Assembly (NCBI RefSeq): GCF_016616235.1
Contig: NZ_CP067100.1
Span: forward strand, 2,663,001 to 2,727,000
Reading direction: 5' to 3'
DNA length: 64,000 nucleotides
Source of the DNA: Bradyrhizobium diazoefficiens
Lineage (GTDB): Bacteria; Pseudomonadota; Alphaproteobacteria; Rhizobiales; Xanthobacteraceae
Part shown: piece after piece, positions 28,331 to 39,070 of the stretch
Layout: each line of letters opens with the position of its first letter
Position numbering within the stretch: position 1 is the stretch's first letter
Position numbers and translations under genes: made by a program
The notes under the pieces: generated by a model
Databases searched by the model: none
What the model was told of the DNA's origin: nothing
The model's input: the letters and a program-made list of their open reading frames with translations, nothing else

Positions 28331-29002
28331 CAGGAAGGCGACGGTCGACACCGCAACGCTGAGGGCGAGCAGGATCAGGCCGAGCCCGAGCGCCAGCGGT
28401 AGGTCGCCCTTGCTGGTCTCCAGCGCGATCGCGGTCGTCATCGTGCGCGTAAAACCGCGGATGTTGCCGCCGACGATGAGGATGGCGCCGACCTCGGCGA
28501 TGGCGCGCCCGAACGCTGCGAGAAAAGCCGTCAGCAGCGAAGTCCGTCCCAGCGCGAACAGAAGCGCCATGCTGCGCAGGGCCGACAGTCCGTCGATCCG
28601 TGCCAGATCGCCATACTCCGCCCACAGCAGGCTCGCCGGCCGGTGCACCAGCGCGACCACGATCGGGGTCGCAAGCAGCGTCTGCGCGATCACCATGGCC
28701 GTTGGCGTGAACAGCAGGCCGGCTGTCCCGAGCGGGCCGGACCGCGACAGCAGCAGATAGAGCGCGAGCCCGACCACGACCGGTGGGAGGCCAAGCAGCG
28801 CGTTGATCAGCACGATGACGACCTGCCGCCCGGGGAAACGGGTGATCGCAAGCAGGGCCCCGAACGGTGCGCCGATCAGCAGCGCGACGATGCTGGCGGT
28901 CAGGCTGACACGGACCGACAATGCGACGATGCCGAGCAGCTCGGCATCGGCTTCGCCGATCAGCGCGAAGGCTGCGGCAATGGATCGCGCGAAATCGTTC
29001 AT
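28304..29002 (-). CDS. tupB: Tungstate-type ABC permease TupB
   Basis: This permease of about 232 residues has five to six hydrophobic helices. The EAA-like loop lies at LARIDGLSALRSMALLFALG. GRAIAEVGAILIVGGNIRGF and TRTMTTAIALETSKGDLPLA are hallmarks of TupB. The frame opens at 29047; ATGs at 29026 and 29002 are alternatives, and the later one gives the usual MNDF start. No ATPase (TupC) gene is near, so it must use one encoded elsewhere. It ends inside the convergent tupA stop region. Confidence 0.82.
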   Translation of the reverse strand: MNDFARSIAAAFALIGEADAELLGIVALSVRVSLTASIVALLIGAPFGALLAITRFPGRQVVIVLINALLGLPPVVVGLALYLLLSRSGPLGTAGLLFTPTAMVIAQTLLATPIVVALVHRPASLLWAEYGDLARIDGLSALRSMALLFALGRTSLLTAFLAAFGRAIAEVGAILIVGGNIRGFTRTMTTAIALETSKGDLPLALGLGLILLALSVAVSTVAFLLVGRVGEK

Positions 29003-29251
29003 TCTGTCTGATATTTCAACGGTCATGGAAATACGAGCGGCTGTCAATCGGGATAGGGTCAGAACCGTCGGGGGGCCTAAGCGCCAAATCAGGCGCCTCG
29101 GCCTTGGAGGAGCGGCTTTATTCCTGCCTTGAATGCGTTAAGGAAGAGACAGGATCAGGTCGCACCCGCACGGTCGCGGTGCTAGACCCTGATGCAGGAA
29201 CAATGGGCCGGGCCGGTAGCGGCGGGCCGCAAGGATGAAGGATGTGAGGCA

Positions 29252-30103
<852 letters not shown>

Positions 30104-30239
30104 TCAAATAGCCAGCGGCGGGCAGTCGCGCCCGCCGCTGATCCCTGCAATTTGCGCTGCGACAAAGACGCCGTGCGCAATTCGCCCGAAATGTCGAACG
30201 GGCGACCTCGCGGGAACAACGAAAACGGAAACAAAGGAC

Positions 30240-30704
30240 ATGTCGGATCGACTGAAGACCGAGCGCGAAGCGGCGGCCGCGCGGCGGAACTTGCTAACTC
30301 AGGATGCGATCGAGCGCACCGGGATTACCGAGGAGATGATCGGAGAACTCGTCACCCGGTTCTACGGGCGCGTGCGCGAGGATGCGCTGCTCGGGCCGGT
30401 TTTCGCGGTCGTGCAGAATTGGGACGAGCATCTCGCCAAGCTCAAGGGCTTCTGGTCGTCGGTCGTGCTGATGAGCGGCCGCTATCATGGTTCGCCGATG
30501 CGGGCGCATGTGCCCCTCGGTTTGGTGGGCGATCATTTCGACCGCTGGCTCGATCTGTTCGAGCAGACCGCGCGGGAGGTCTGTCCGCCACCGGCGGCTG
30601 CGCTGTTCATCGACAAGGCACGGCGCATCGCCGACAGTTTTGAAATGGCCTCGGCCACTATCGCCGGCCGTATCGCTTCGCCGCGTCACGTGCTCAGGCA
30701 GTGA
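30240..30704 (+). CDS. Group III truncated haemoglobin
   Basis: This 154-residue protein has the 2/2 globin pattern of group III: ITEEMIGELVTRFYGRVRED, then HLAKLKGFWSSVVLMSGRYH, then the proximal His in PLGLVGDHFDRWLDLFEQT. Proteins of this type bind oxygen or NO; roles are usually in respiratory or redox stress and are not settled. The long frame upstream of 30240 lacks features. AAAGGAC precedes the ATG. It is downstream of the hydroxybutyryl-CoA dehydrogenase (136-bp gap). Confidence 0.88.
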   Translation: MSDRLKTEREAAAARRNLLTQDAIERTGITEEMIGELVTRFYGRVREDALLGPVFAVVQNWDEHLAKLKGFWSSVVLMSGRYHGSPMRAHVPLGLVGDHFDRWLDLFEQTAREVCPPPAAALFIDKARRIADSFEMASATIAGRIASPRHVLRQ

Positions 30705-30950
30705 AATACAAAATGCCTGCCTGAGAAACGCGCAAGCTTGCGTCGCGCATGGCGCGTCGCACCAATACCAACATCATCGGTCTGATCTGCAAAATCATCA
30801 TGCCATTCGCGTGGTGCGATGTAGAATTCGCGAAAACGCGCGCGAACGCGTTCATTCTCGTTCAATCAAAACGAGCAAAGCCATATTGATGCGCTGCGGC
30901 GCCAATTCTTCGCCTTGTTTTCGGCAGAGTTCCAGCGCCTGCTAGCAGGC

Positions 30951-31604
30951 ATGGCACGCGCATTGTCCAACACCCATTGCTCATCCTCCGAGACGGTTGC
31001 GGAACCCGAAGCCGACGAGTCCACGGAGCAGACACGACGAGCGATCCTGCTCGGCGCGCTCGCCAGCACCGCGTGCCTGGGCTGTTCCACGCGCGCGCAC
31101 GCGGCTGAGGATCCGCCCGGCTCAGACGAGCGCCCGCAGAGGGGCGACGTGCTCGTCTTCTCCGAGGGCGATCAGGAAGGCAAGCTCGTCACTGCGGCCG
31201 ATCTGCCGGCGGGCGGGCCGCCGGTACATGCCTGGCCGAAGGATCCCAAGACGTCGGTGGTGCGCAGCGCCTCACGCCTCAACGAGATCCTGATCATCCG
31301 GCTCGATCCCGCCGAGCTCGACGAGCAAACCAAAGCACGTGCCGTCGACGGCATCCTCGCCTATTCGGCGATCTGCTCGCATGCCGGCTGTCCTGTCACC
31401 GCCTGGGTCAAGAGCGATGCCGGCGACAAGGAGGTGTTCAAGTGCATGTGCCACAATTCGGAATACGATCCGCGCGCGGGCGCGCAGGTCGTGTTCGGGC
31501 CGGCGCCGCGCCGGCTCGCCGCGCTGCCGCTGGCGCTTGCTGACGGCGCGCTCAGCGTTGCCGGCAATTTCATCGGAAAGGTAGGTGGCGCGCAGCCAGG
31601 ATGA
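30951..31604 (+). CDS. Periplasmic Rieske [2Fe-2S] protein with Tat signal
   Basis: The protein has a Tat-like leader (TRRAILLGALASTACLGC) and ends in a Rieske domain. The cluster ligands are CSH in ICSHAGC and CMCH in FKCMCHNSEYDP, so both Cys-His pairs are present, with the extra two cysteines forming the usual disulfide. Rieske proteins carry one electron. It is just upstream of a PQQ dehydrogenase gene (132-bp gap), so it may accept or pass electrons from that enzyme, or serve another respiratory chain. The start at 30951 has an AGCAGG site; 30915 is an alternative. Confidence 0.82.
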   Translation: MARALSNTHCSSSETVAEPEADESTEQTRRAILLGALASTACLGCSTRAHAAEDPPGSDERPQRGDVLVFSEGDQEGKLVTAADLPAGGPPVHAWPKDPKTSVVRSASRLNEILIIRLDPAELDEQTKARAVDGILAYSAICSHAGCPVTAWVKSDAGDKEVFKCMCHNSEYDPRAGAQVVFGPAPRRLAALPLALADGALSVAGNFIGKVGGAQPG

Positions 31605-31674
31605 TGGGCGGTGCGGGATATGCCCCGCGTCACGAGAGGCCGCATCCGCCGAGGGGCGGACGGCGGGACGAACG

Positions 31675-31713
31675 ACAAGAATTCAGAACAAGAATTGAAA
31701 ACAAGAATTCAAA
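31675..31713. repeat. Three tandem 13-bp repeats before a PQQ dehydrogenase gene
   Basis: ACAAGAATTCAGA, ACAAGAATTGAAA and ACAAGAATTCAAA stand back to back, sharing the core ACAAGAATT. They end 22 bp before the dehydrogenase start, between the Rieske and dehydrogenase genes. They may be binding sites for a regulator; no known motif is matched. Confidence 0.6.
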
Positions 31714-31735
31714 CGGATGAAAAAGGGGAACGTCC

Positions 31736-33475
31736 ATGAAAACGTCGATCACCAAAAAGCAATGGTACCTGTCCGGCTTCGTCGCCTTCACCTGCCTCGT
31801 CTCGACCGCTGCAATTGCCGGCCCGATCGAGAACTATGCGCCAGTTACCCAGCAGCGCCTGGAGAATCCGGAGCCGGGCAACTGGATGCTCTATCGGCGC
31901 ACCTATGACGGGCAGGGCTACAGCCCGCTCGACCAGATCAACACCTCGAACGTCAAGAACCTCACGCCGGTCTGGACCTTCGCCACCGGCGTCGTTGAAG
32001 GCCACGAGGCGCCGCCGATCGTCAATAATGGCGTGATGTTCGTGGCGACCCCGATGGGGCAGGTGATCGCGCTGAACGCGAAGACCGGCGACGAATATTG
32101 GCGATACAAGCGGCAGCTGCCCGACGATCTGTTCCAGCTGCATCCGACCAGCCGCGGCGTCGGCCTCTGGGAGGACAAGCTCTATCTCGCCACCACCGAC
32201 GACCACGTCGTCGCGCTCGATGCCAAGACCGGCAAGGTGGTGTGGGACACCAAGGTGCAGGATTACAAGAAGGGTCAATACATGACCCTGATGCCGCTGA
32301 TTGTCGACGGCAAGGTCATTGTCGGCGGCTCCGGCGGCGAGTTCGGCGTGCGCGGCTATGTCGCCGCTTTCGATGCCAAGGACGGCAAGGAGCTGTGGCG
32401 CACCTTCACCATTCCCGGCGAGGGCGAGCCCGGTCACGACACCTGGCAGGGCGACGACTGGAAGAACGGCGGCGGCTCGGCCTGGATGACAGGCAATTAC
32501 GACAAGGACACCAAGACGATCTATTGGGGTGTCGGCAATGCCGCGCCGTGGCCCGGCGAGATGCATCCCGGCGACAATCTCTACACCTCGTCGGTGCTCG
32601 CGCTCGATCCCGGCACCGGCAAGATCAAGACCTACCACCAGTACCACCAGAACGATTCCTGGGATTGGGACGAGGTCGAGGCGCCGATGCTGATTGACCT
32701 GCAACGCGACGGCCGCAACATCAAGAGCCTGGTCCATCCCGGACGCGACGCGATCTTCTGGGTGCTCGAGCGCACGCCGACCAAGATCAACTATGTTGCC
32801 GGCTGGCCGTTCGTCGCCACCGACGTCTGGAAGGGCATCGACGCCGAGAGCGGCAAGCCGATCGTCGATCCCGATCACAAGCCGGTCGTCGGCAAGCGCG
32901 TCGAGTTCTGTCCGTCGCTGTGGGGCGGCAAGGACTGGCCGTCGGCGGCCTACAGCCAGAAGACCGGTCTCGTCTACGTGCCCGCCAACGAGAATTTCTG
33001 CGGCGGCTTCACCGGCGAGAAGATCGCGCTCAAGCCGGGCGAACTCTGGCTCGGCACCAAGCCGGAGGACATCGGCTTGAAGGCGAAGCCCGGCGCCGAT
33101 CATTTCGGCGAGCTCCAGGCCTGGGACCCCGCCACCGGCAAGAAAGTGTGGCAGCACAACTTCCCGAAGTCGCAGCTGTTCGGCTCGGTGACGGCAACCG
33201 CAGGCGATCTCGTCTTCGCCGGCGGCACCAACGACCGCAACTTCCGCGCCTTCAACGCCAAGACCGGCGAGTTGCTATGGGAGCAGAAGACCAACTCCGG
33301 CATCATGGGCATGCCGGTGTCCTATGAGATCGACGGCACCCAATACGTCGCGGTCCAGTCGGGTTGGGGCGTGGACGCGCAGCGCATCCAGGATGCGCTC
33401 GCGACCAACAATATCGGCATCGAATCCAACGTGCCGCAAGGCGGCGTGATCTGGGTGTTCGCGCTGAAGAAGTAA
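31736..33475 (+). CDS. PQQ-dependent alcohol dehydrogenase with lanthanide signature, lacking the vicinal Cys pair
   Basis: This 579-residue periplasmic quinoprotein has a signal peptide (to AIAG) and an eight-blade W-motif propeller (repeats of the form LDAKTGKVVW). The presumed catalytic Asp310 is followed by Trp and Asp312 (SWDWDEVE), the Asp-x-Asp pattern of XoxF/ExaF enzymes that bind lanthanides with PQQ. Where XoxF and ExaF have a Cys-Cys pair, this protein has QLHPTSRGVG, so the vicinal disulfide over PQQ is missing. The substrate is probably an alcohol but is not certain. AAGGGGA lies before the ATG. The Rieske gene is upstream; a hairpin follows the stop. Confidence 0.9.
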   Translation: MKTSITKKQWYLSGFVAFTCLVSTAAIAGPIENYAPVTQQRLENPEPGNWMLYRRTYDGQGYSPLDQINTSNVKNLTPVWTFATGVVEGHEAPPIVNNGVMFVATPMGQVIALNAKTGDEYWRYKRQLPDDLFQLHPTSRGVGLWEDKLYLATTDDHVVALDAKTGKVVWDTKVQDYKKGQYMTLMPLIVDGKVIVGGSGGEFGVRGYVAAFDAKDGKELWRTFTIPGEGEPGHDTWQGDDWKNGGGSAWMTGNYDKDTKTIYWGVGNAAPWPGEMHPGDNLYTSSVLALDPGTGKIKTYHQYHQNDSWDWDEVEAPMLIDLQRDGRNIKSLVHPGRDAIFWVLERTPTKINYVAGWPFVATDVWKGIDAESGKPIVDPDHKPVVGKRVEFCPSLWGGKDWPSAAYSQKTGLVYVPANENFCGGFTGEKIALKPGELWLGTKPEDIGLKAKPGADHFGELQAWDPATGKKVWQHNFPKSQLFGSVTATAGDLVFAGGTNDRNFRAFNAKTGELLWEQKTNSGIMGMPVSYEIDGTQYVAVQSGWGVDAQRIQDALATNNIGIESNVPQGGVIWVFALKK

Positions 33476-33520
33476 GCTCCGAAGGCGGATCGAGAGAAGC
33501 GGAGCATGGGGGTGGCGAGA

Positions 33521-33544
33521 GCGGCGGACGGCAACGTCCGCCGC
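33521..33544. terminator. Strong hairpin with GCAA tetraloop between convergent genes
   Basis: GCGGCGGACG (33521-33530) pairs perfectly with CGTCCGCCGC (33535-33544) through GCAA. It stands after the PQQ dehydrogenase stop and before the stop of the small gene on the other strand, so it can serve both as terminator. No long U-run follows. Confidence 0.6.
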
Positions 33545-33559
33545 ATCTTGCGTGTGCGC

Positions 33560-33820
33560 CTACTTCCCCTCGCGCTCGACCTTGTCCTTCTCCTTCTGGT
33601 TCATCTCCCGAACCTTTGGATCCGGATTGTGCTGCCCGGTGGTCTGCTTGGTCGAGGCGGGCGGGGCGGCGGCGTTGGGCAGCGAGTTCTGGTCCGGCGC
33701 GGTCGGACGCGTCGCTGTCGTGGGCGGCGTCGTGTTGTTCTGGGCGAACGCGCCCGCGGGGGTCAAAAGAAAGGCACCCGACAGCACCGAGACTGCGAGC
33801 GCCTTTGAGATGTTGGTCAT
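33560..33820 (-). CDS. Small secreted Pro/Thr-rich protein
   Basis: This 86-residue protein has a signal peptide (to GAFAQ). The mature part starts with Asn, Thr and Pro-rich low complexity and ends in a charged stretch (VREMNQKEKDKVEREGK). It has no cysteine. AGGAG lies before the ATG at 33820. The general form resembles the other small secreted protein at 27.1-27.4 kb. Role unknown. It sits between the PQQ dehydrogenase and the IorB-like gene. Confidence 0.6.
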   Translation of the reverse strand: MTNISKALAVSVLSGAFLLTPAGAFAQNNTTPPTTATRPTAPDQNSLPNAAAPPASTKQTTGQHNPDPKVREMNQKEKDKVEREGK

Positions 33821-33877
33821 CGATCTGCTCCTGTCAGATCGATGGAAACGGCGCGAGGCCGCCTCTGTTCCGTTCCC

Positions 33878-36190
33878 TCACGCCTCCAATTGCTTGCCGA
33901 TCGGCAAGCTCCGGATGCGTTTTCCGGTCGCGGCGAAAATGGCGTTCATCAGCGCCGGCGCGAATGGCGGTACGCCAGGCTCGCCGACGCCGCTCGGCGG
34001 CGTGTCGGGTCCGGGCGGAACGATGTAGACGTTGGTGACGGCAGGAGATTCATCCATCCGGATGACCTGGAAGTCGTCAAAGTTCTTTTGCTCCACCTTG
34101 CCGTCCTTGAAGGTGATTTCGCCGTATTTGGCGAGGCTCAAGCCCATGATCGCCGCGCCCTCGATCTGCGAGGCGATGCGCTCGGGATTGACATAGGTGC
34201 CGCAATCGATCGCGGTGTCGACCCGCGGCACCGTCAGCTTGCCCTTGTCGTCGACGGCCACCTCGACGATGGTCGCGATGTAGCTGACGAAGCTGCGGTG
34301 CACGGCAATGCCGAGACCGTGGCCCTTGGGCACCTGACGGCCCCACTCGCCCTTCTCGGCGACCAGCTCGACCACCTTGCGCAGGCGCGCGGTGTCGATC
34401 GGATAGCTGTCGAAGGGCTCGCCGTAGTTCCACAGATCTTTCACCGCCGGCTTGACGATACGCGGGCTGCCGATCAGTGCGAGCAGCGTCTCCTTCTGGT
34501 CGCGGCCGGTCGCCGCTGCGATCTCGCCGACCATCGACTGCACCGCGAAGGCGCGCGGAATGTTCGAGACCGAGCGGAACCAGCCGATGCGGGTGTGCGC
34601 GGCCGCTTCCGGATTCTCGCAACTGATATTGGCGATCTCGAACGGCATGTCGACGAGGCCCATGCCGAGCTCGAAGGGTGCCTCATGCGTCGTGCCCGCA
34701 GCAAACGTCGAGGCGATGCTCGGCGCCACGCTGCGGTGGCGCCAGGCGATCACCTTGCCGCTCTTGTCGAGTCCCGCTTCGATACGCTCGACCGAGACGG
34801 TGTGCAGGAAGTCGTGGCGGACATCGTCCTCACGGGTCCACTGCACCTTCACGGGCGCGCCCAGCTCCTTCGACAGCAAAGCGGCTTCGAGCGCGAAGTC
34901 GCATTTCGACTTGCGGCCGAAACCGCCACCGAGCAGCGTCACGTTGACGGTGACATTGTCCTCGGGAATGCCGAGCGTCTTGGCGACGTCCTCGCGGGTG
35001 CCGCCGGGGCTTTGCACCGGCGCCCAGATCTCCGCCTTGTCGCCCTTGACATCGGCAACCGCCACCGGCGGCTCCATGCTGACATGGGCAAGGTGCGGCA
35101 GATAATATTCGCCGACGATGACCTTGTCGGCGCTCCTCAGCGCGGTGTCGGCGTCGCCCTCCTGGCGCACGACGAGCCCCGGCTTGCGGGCGGCGTCCTC
35201 GAGCTCCTTGCGATAGGCGACCGAGTCGTATTTGCCGTTGGGACCGTCGTCCCAGGTCAGCTTCAGCGCGTCGCGACCCTTGATCGCCGCGCCGGTGTTG
35301 CGCGCGATCACCGCGACGCCGCCGAGCGGCTGGAATTTCGACGGCCACGGCCAGCCCTGCACCTGCATCACTTTCTCGACGCCGGGAACCTTCAGCGCGT
35401 CGTCCGGCTCGAACTTGACCAGCTTGCCGCCGGTCACCGGCGGACGCGCGATCACGGCATATTTCATGCCGGGTAGCCGCACGTCGGCGCCATAGCGCGC
35501 CTTGCCGGTGGTGATGTCATGCAGATCGACGATACCGATCTGGCCCTTGCCGAGATAGCGAAAGTCCTTGGGATCCTTCAGCTTGAGGCCTTCGATGCTC
35601 GGCACCGATTCCTTGGCGGCATCCGCGGCCAGCTCGCCGAAGCCGAGCTTGCGGCCGCTGGCGCTGTGGACGACCTCGTGGTTGACGGCCTTGACCTCAG
35701 TCGCCGGCACGTTCCAGCGTTTCGCCGCAGCCTGCTCCAGCATGGTGCGGGCAGAGGCGCCGATCTGGCGCATCGGCATCAGGTAATGCCGCGTGCTGCG
35801 CGAACCGTCGGTGTCTTGGTTGCCGAACTTGACCTCGTCGCCGTGGGCCTGCTCGACCTTCACCCTGGACCAGTCGGCCTCCATCTCCTCGGCCACGATT
35901 AGCGGCAGGCTGGTGCGCACGCCGGTGCCCATTTCGGCGCGATGGGCGATGATGGTGACGGTGCCGTCGGAGGCGACCGCGACGAACACGCGCGGATCGA
36001 CCACGACGCCATGCGGCATCTTGCCGGCGCCGGTCTCATAGGCGAAGGCCTGGCGCGACATCACGGGTGCGGCGAGCACGAAGCCGCCGGTGACGCCGAG
36101 TCCCTTCAGGATGCTGCGACGGGAGATCTTCTCGACCTTGATGTGCTTTTCGAAGCCACGGAGCTTGCCGGGATTGTCGATGAAATTCAT
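33878..36190 (-). CDS. Molybdopterin-binding subunit of an IorB-type aldehyde/aromatic oxidoreductase
   Basis: This 770-residue protein of the xanthine oxidase family has a Tat leader (SRRSILKGLGVTGGF), so it is exported folded to the periplasm. Family blocks include GTGVRTSLPLIVAEEMEADW, LGGGFGRKSKCDFALEA and the catalytic Glu in GVGEPGVPP near the C-terminus. IorB, isoquinoline oxidoreductase and aldehyde dehydrogenases have this form. The 2Fe-2S partner is encoded one nucleotide upstream. There is no FAD subunit, so electrons probably go to a cytochrome. Being among alcohol oxidation genes, an aldehyde substrate is likely (inference). Confidence 0.9.
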   Translation of the reverse strand: MNFIDNPGKLRGFEKHIKVEKISRRSILKGLGVTGGFVLAAPVMSRQAFAYETGAGKMPHGVVVDPRVFVAVASDGTVTIIAHRAEMGTGVRTSLPLIVAEEMEADWSRVKVEQAHGDEVKFGNQDTDGSRSTRHYLMPMRQIGASARTMLEQAAAKRWNVPATEVKAVNHEVVHSASGRKLGFGELAADAAKESVPSIEGLKLKDPKDFRYLGKGQIGIVDLHDITTGKARYGADVRLPGMKYAVIARPPVTGGKLVKFEPDDALKVPGVEKVMQVQGWPWPSKFQPLGGVAVIARNTGAAIKGRDALKLTWDDGPNGKYDSVAYRKELEDAARKPGLVVRQEGDADTALRSADKVIVGEYYLPHLAHVSMEPPVAVADVKGDKAEIWAPVQSPGGTREDVAKTLGIPEDNVTVNVTLLGGGFGRKSKCDFALEAALLSKELGAPVKVQWTREDDVRHDFLHTVSVERIEAGLDKSGKVIAWRHRSVAPSIASTFAAGTTHEAPFELGMGLVDMPFEIANISCENPEAAAHTRIGWFRSVSNIPRAFAVQSMVGEIAAATGRDQKETLLALIGSPRIVKPAVKDLWNYGEPFDSYPIDTARLRKVVELVAEKGEWGRQVPKGHGLGIAVHRSFVSYIATIVEVAVDDKGKLTVPRVDTAIDCGTYVNPERIASQIEGAAIMGLSLAKYGEITFKDGKVEQKNFDDFQVIRMDESPAVTNVYIVPPGPDTPPSGVGEPGVPPFAPALMNAIFAATGKRIRSLPIGKQLEA

Positions 36191-36191
36191 G

Positions 36192-36644
36192 TCACACTCC
36201 CGTCGATGCGAGATGGACCGCGTTCTCGATGCGCTGGTAGCAGCCGCAGCGGCAGATGTTGCCGGCCATCGCCTCGCGGATCTGGTCGTGTGACGGCTTC
36301 GGGTTGTCCATCAGCAGCGCAGCCGCCTGCATGATCTGGCCGGCCTGGCAGAAGCCGCATTGGGGCACGTTGACCTGACGCCAGGCCTTCTGCACCGGGT
36401 GATCGCCATTCGGATGCAGCCCCTCGATCGTGGTGACCTCGCGCCCGGCGACGTCGTTGATCGACGTGATGCAGGAGCGCACCGCCTCCTTGTCGACGAT
36501 AACAGTGCAGGCGCCGCACAGGGCCTGGCCACAGCCGAACTTGGTGCCGGTCAGCCCGGCCTCGTCGCGCAGGAACCAGAGCAGCGGGAGGTCCGGGTCG
36601 CCGTCCCAGCTCTGTTCCTGGCCGTTGATCTTCACCTTGATCAT
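36192..36644 (-). CDS. [2Fe-2S] subunit of the IorA-type oxidoreductase
   Basis: This 150-residue protein has a plant-type ferredoxin cluster ([13 protein letters not shown], with Cys66-like downstream RSC) and a second cluster ([14 protein letters not shown] and [15 protein letters not shown]). That is the two-cluster layout of xanthine oxidase small subunits. It carries electrons from the Mo site of the partner protein. The stop is separated from the IorB-like ATG by 1 nt. There is no signal peptide; it probably travels with the Tat-exported partner. Confidence 0.92.
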   Translation of the reverse strand: MIKVKINGQEQSWDGDPDLPLLWFLRDEAGLTGTKFGCGQALCGACTVIVDKEAVRSCITSINDVAGREVTTIEGLHPNGDHPVQKAWRQVNVPQCGFCQAGQIMQAAALLMDNPKPSHDQIREAMAGNICRCGCYQRIENAVHLASTGV

Positions 36645-36660
36645 GATCGTCCCTCGCTCT

Positions 36661-36727
36661 TCATAAGCATGTCATAAGCATGTCGAATTCAAATTCGCCG
36701 ATGTGGACCGCCGACGCGAGTCGGCGG
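36661..36727. repeat. Tandem TCATAAGCATG repeats and a GCGA-loop hairpin upstream of the IorA-type gene
   Basis: TCATAAGCATG occurs twice in a row from 36661. Twenty-five bp further a perfect 8-bp hairpin, CCGCCGAC (36708-36715) and GTCGGCGG (36720-36727), has a GCGA tetraloop. They lie just before the IorA-type start. They could be leader or regulatory elements. The 656-bp gap from 36645 to 37300 holds these, the two hairpins listed next and no gene. Confidence 0.35.
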
Positions 36728-36959
36728 TGGTTCATATGCGGTCTCGACGGATTCCTGCCATCATCCCCGCGCGGGCAAATCCCGGAGGGAGGCAGGAACG
36801 CCAATGGCGATGTCTGGATGTGCTCGATACCTCCCGTGTTGTTCTTGTTTGTTGAACTTCGCGCGGCATCGTGACGGCGCGACCGTAGCAGAGATCGCGC
36901 CGGCCCGGCGTTCACAGCCGAGTGTTCTCACCGGGAAAAGATTGCATCGATGGTTTGTC

Positions 36960-36987
36960 AAAAACGGGGCGCGACGTCACGCCCCGT
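36960..36987 (-). terminator. Intrinsic terminator on the minus strand
   Basis: Read on the minus strand, ACGGGGCG and CGCCCCGT make a perfect 8-bp stem with an 8-nt loop, followed by five T. It could end transcripts from the gfa direction. Confidence 0.5.
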
Positions 36988-37006
36988 GCCCAGCGGGACG
37001 CGCGCG

Positions 37007-37048
37007 CAAAAAAGGCTTCGTCCGCCAGGAGATCTGCGCGGACGAAGC
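37007..37048 (-). terminator. Intrinsic terminator on the minus strand, downstream of gfa
   Basis: GCTTCGTCCGC and GCGGACGAAGC form a perfect 11-bp stem with a 12-nt loop. On the minus strand it is followed by a C and then a T-run. It lies about 250 bp after the gfa stop and 28 bp before the other terminator, so the pair may close the xoxF-gfa operon or a separate short RNA. Confidence 0.55.
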
Positions 37049-37300
37049 AGGATGCCTCAGTCGAGGGAGGGAGAAACGCAAGAACCGCGGACTTCAAGCG
37101 GGAAGTGAGCGGCACTGCGCAGTCATTCAGAGACCAGGACTGAGGAGCTCATGATCTAGGGAGCTCTTGGCCCTCATACGCAGAGTGCAGCGGCGGCACC
37201 GCCGCGACAACACAACAACCCGTGCCCGTTCGGCTCGCTGGCGGTGGTCGGGACCAGCGAGCCGGGGCGTGGGGAACGTCGGTCTTGCCGGGTGGCCTTG

Positions 37301-37864
37301 TCAGGCCGCTTTGGCTTTCGCCACATGGGTCGCGATCGCGTCCATCAGCGCCGGCGACAGGCAGTCATAGGGCTCGAGCCCGATTTCCTTCAGCCGCGCG
37401 CGGATGGCTGGCATCTGCTCCGGCTTCACGCCCGATTCAATCACCGAGGAGACGAAGGCGGCGAATTGCGGCGCCTGCGAGCCCTGCTCCTGGAACAGCT
37501 CGGGATGGATGAAGTCGAGGCCGTAGAATGGATGGTTCTTGTTCTCGATGCGGCCGTACATGTGCGTGCCGCAGGCCTTGCAGGCGTGGCGCTGGATTAC
37601 CGCCGACGGATCGACGATCTCGAGCTTGTCGCCGTTCTCGAGCACGGTGACGTTCTGGCGCGGTACGACGGCGACGACGGAGAACGTCGCACCCTGCGGC
37701 TTCCAGCACTTGGTACAGCCGCAGGCGTGGTTATGCGCCACGTCGCCCTTGATGCCGACCTTGACCGGATGGTCCTTGCATTTGCAGACCAGCGTGCCGC
37801 CGGCAAAGCTGCCGCTGCCCTGTTTGACGCCGTTGTCGATCGATGGGTGGAGTGCAACAGTCAT
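37301..37864 (-). CDS. gfa: Glutathione-dependent formaldehyde-activating enzyme Gfa
   Basis: This 187-residue zinc protein helps glutathione and formaldehyde form S-hydroxymethylglutathione. Cys clusters [18 protein letters not shown] and [13 protein letters not shown] supply the zinc sites. [19 protein letters not shown] is conserved. GGAGG lies before the ATG. It follows frmA on the same strand (gap 33 bp). Together they feed formaldehyde from XoxF into the glutathione route; the hydrolase FghA is not in the window. Confidence 0.94.
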   Translation of the reverse strand: MTVALHPSIDNGVKQGSGSFAGGTLVCKCKDHPVKVGIKGDVAHNHACGCTKCWKPQGATFSVVAVVPRQNVTVLENGDKLEIVDPSAVIQRHACKACGTHMYGRIENKNHPFYGLDFIHPELFQEQGSQAPQFAAFVSSVIESGVKPEQMPAIRARLKEIGLEPYDCLSPALMDAIATHVAKAKAA

Positions 37865-37897
37865 GGGTCGATCCTCCTTGGGGGTGACGCTTTCGAG

Positions 37898-39007
<1,110 letters not shown>

Positions 39008-39070
39008 CGGTAACTCCTCAAATTTCTCGAGAGGGCGCCAAGAACTGAGTCTCGGCCGGGCCCCAAACGT

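Noticed and set aside
36708..36727. Riboswitch before the IorA-type gene
   Set aside because: There is only one short hairpin with a GCGA loop; no larger conserved fold could be made out.
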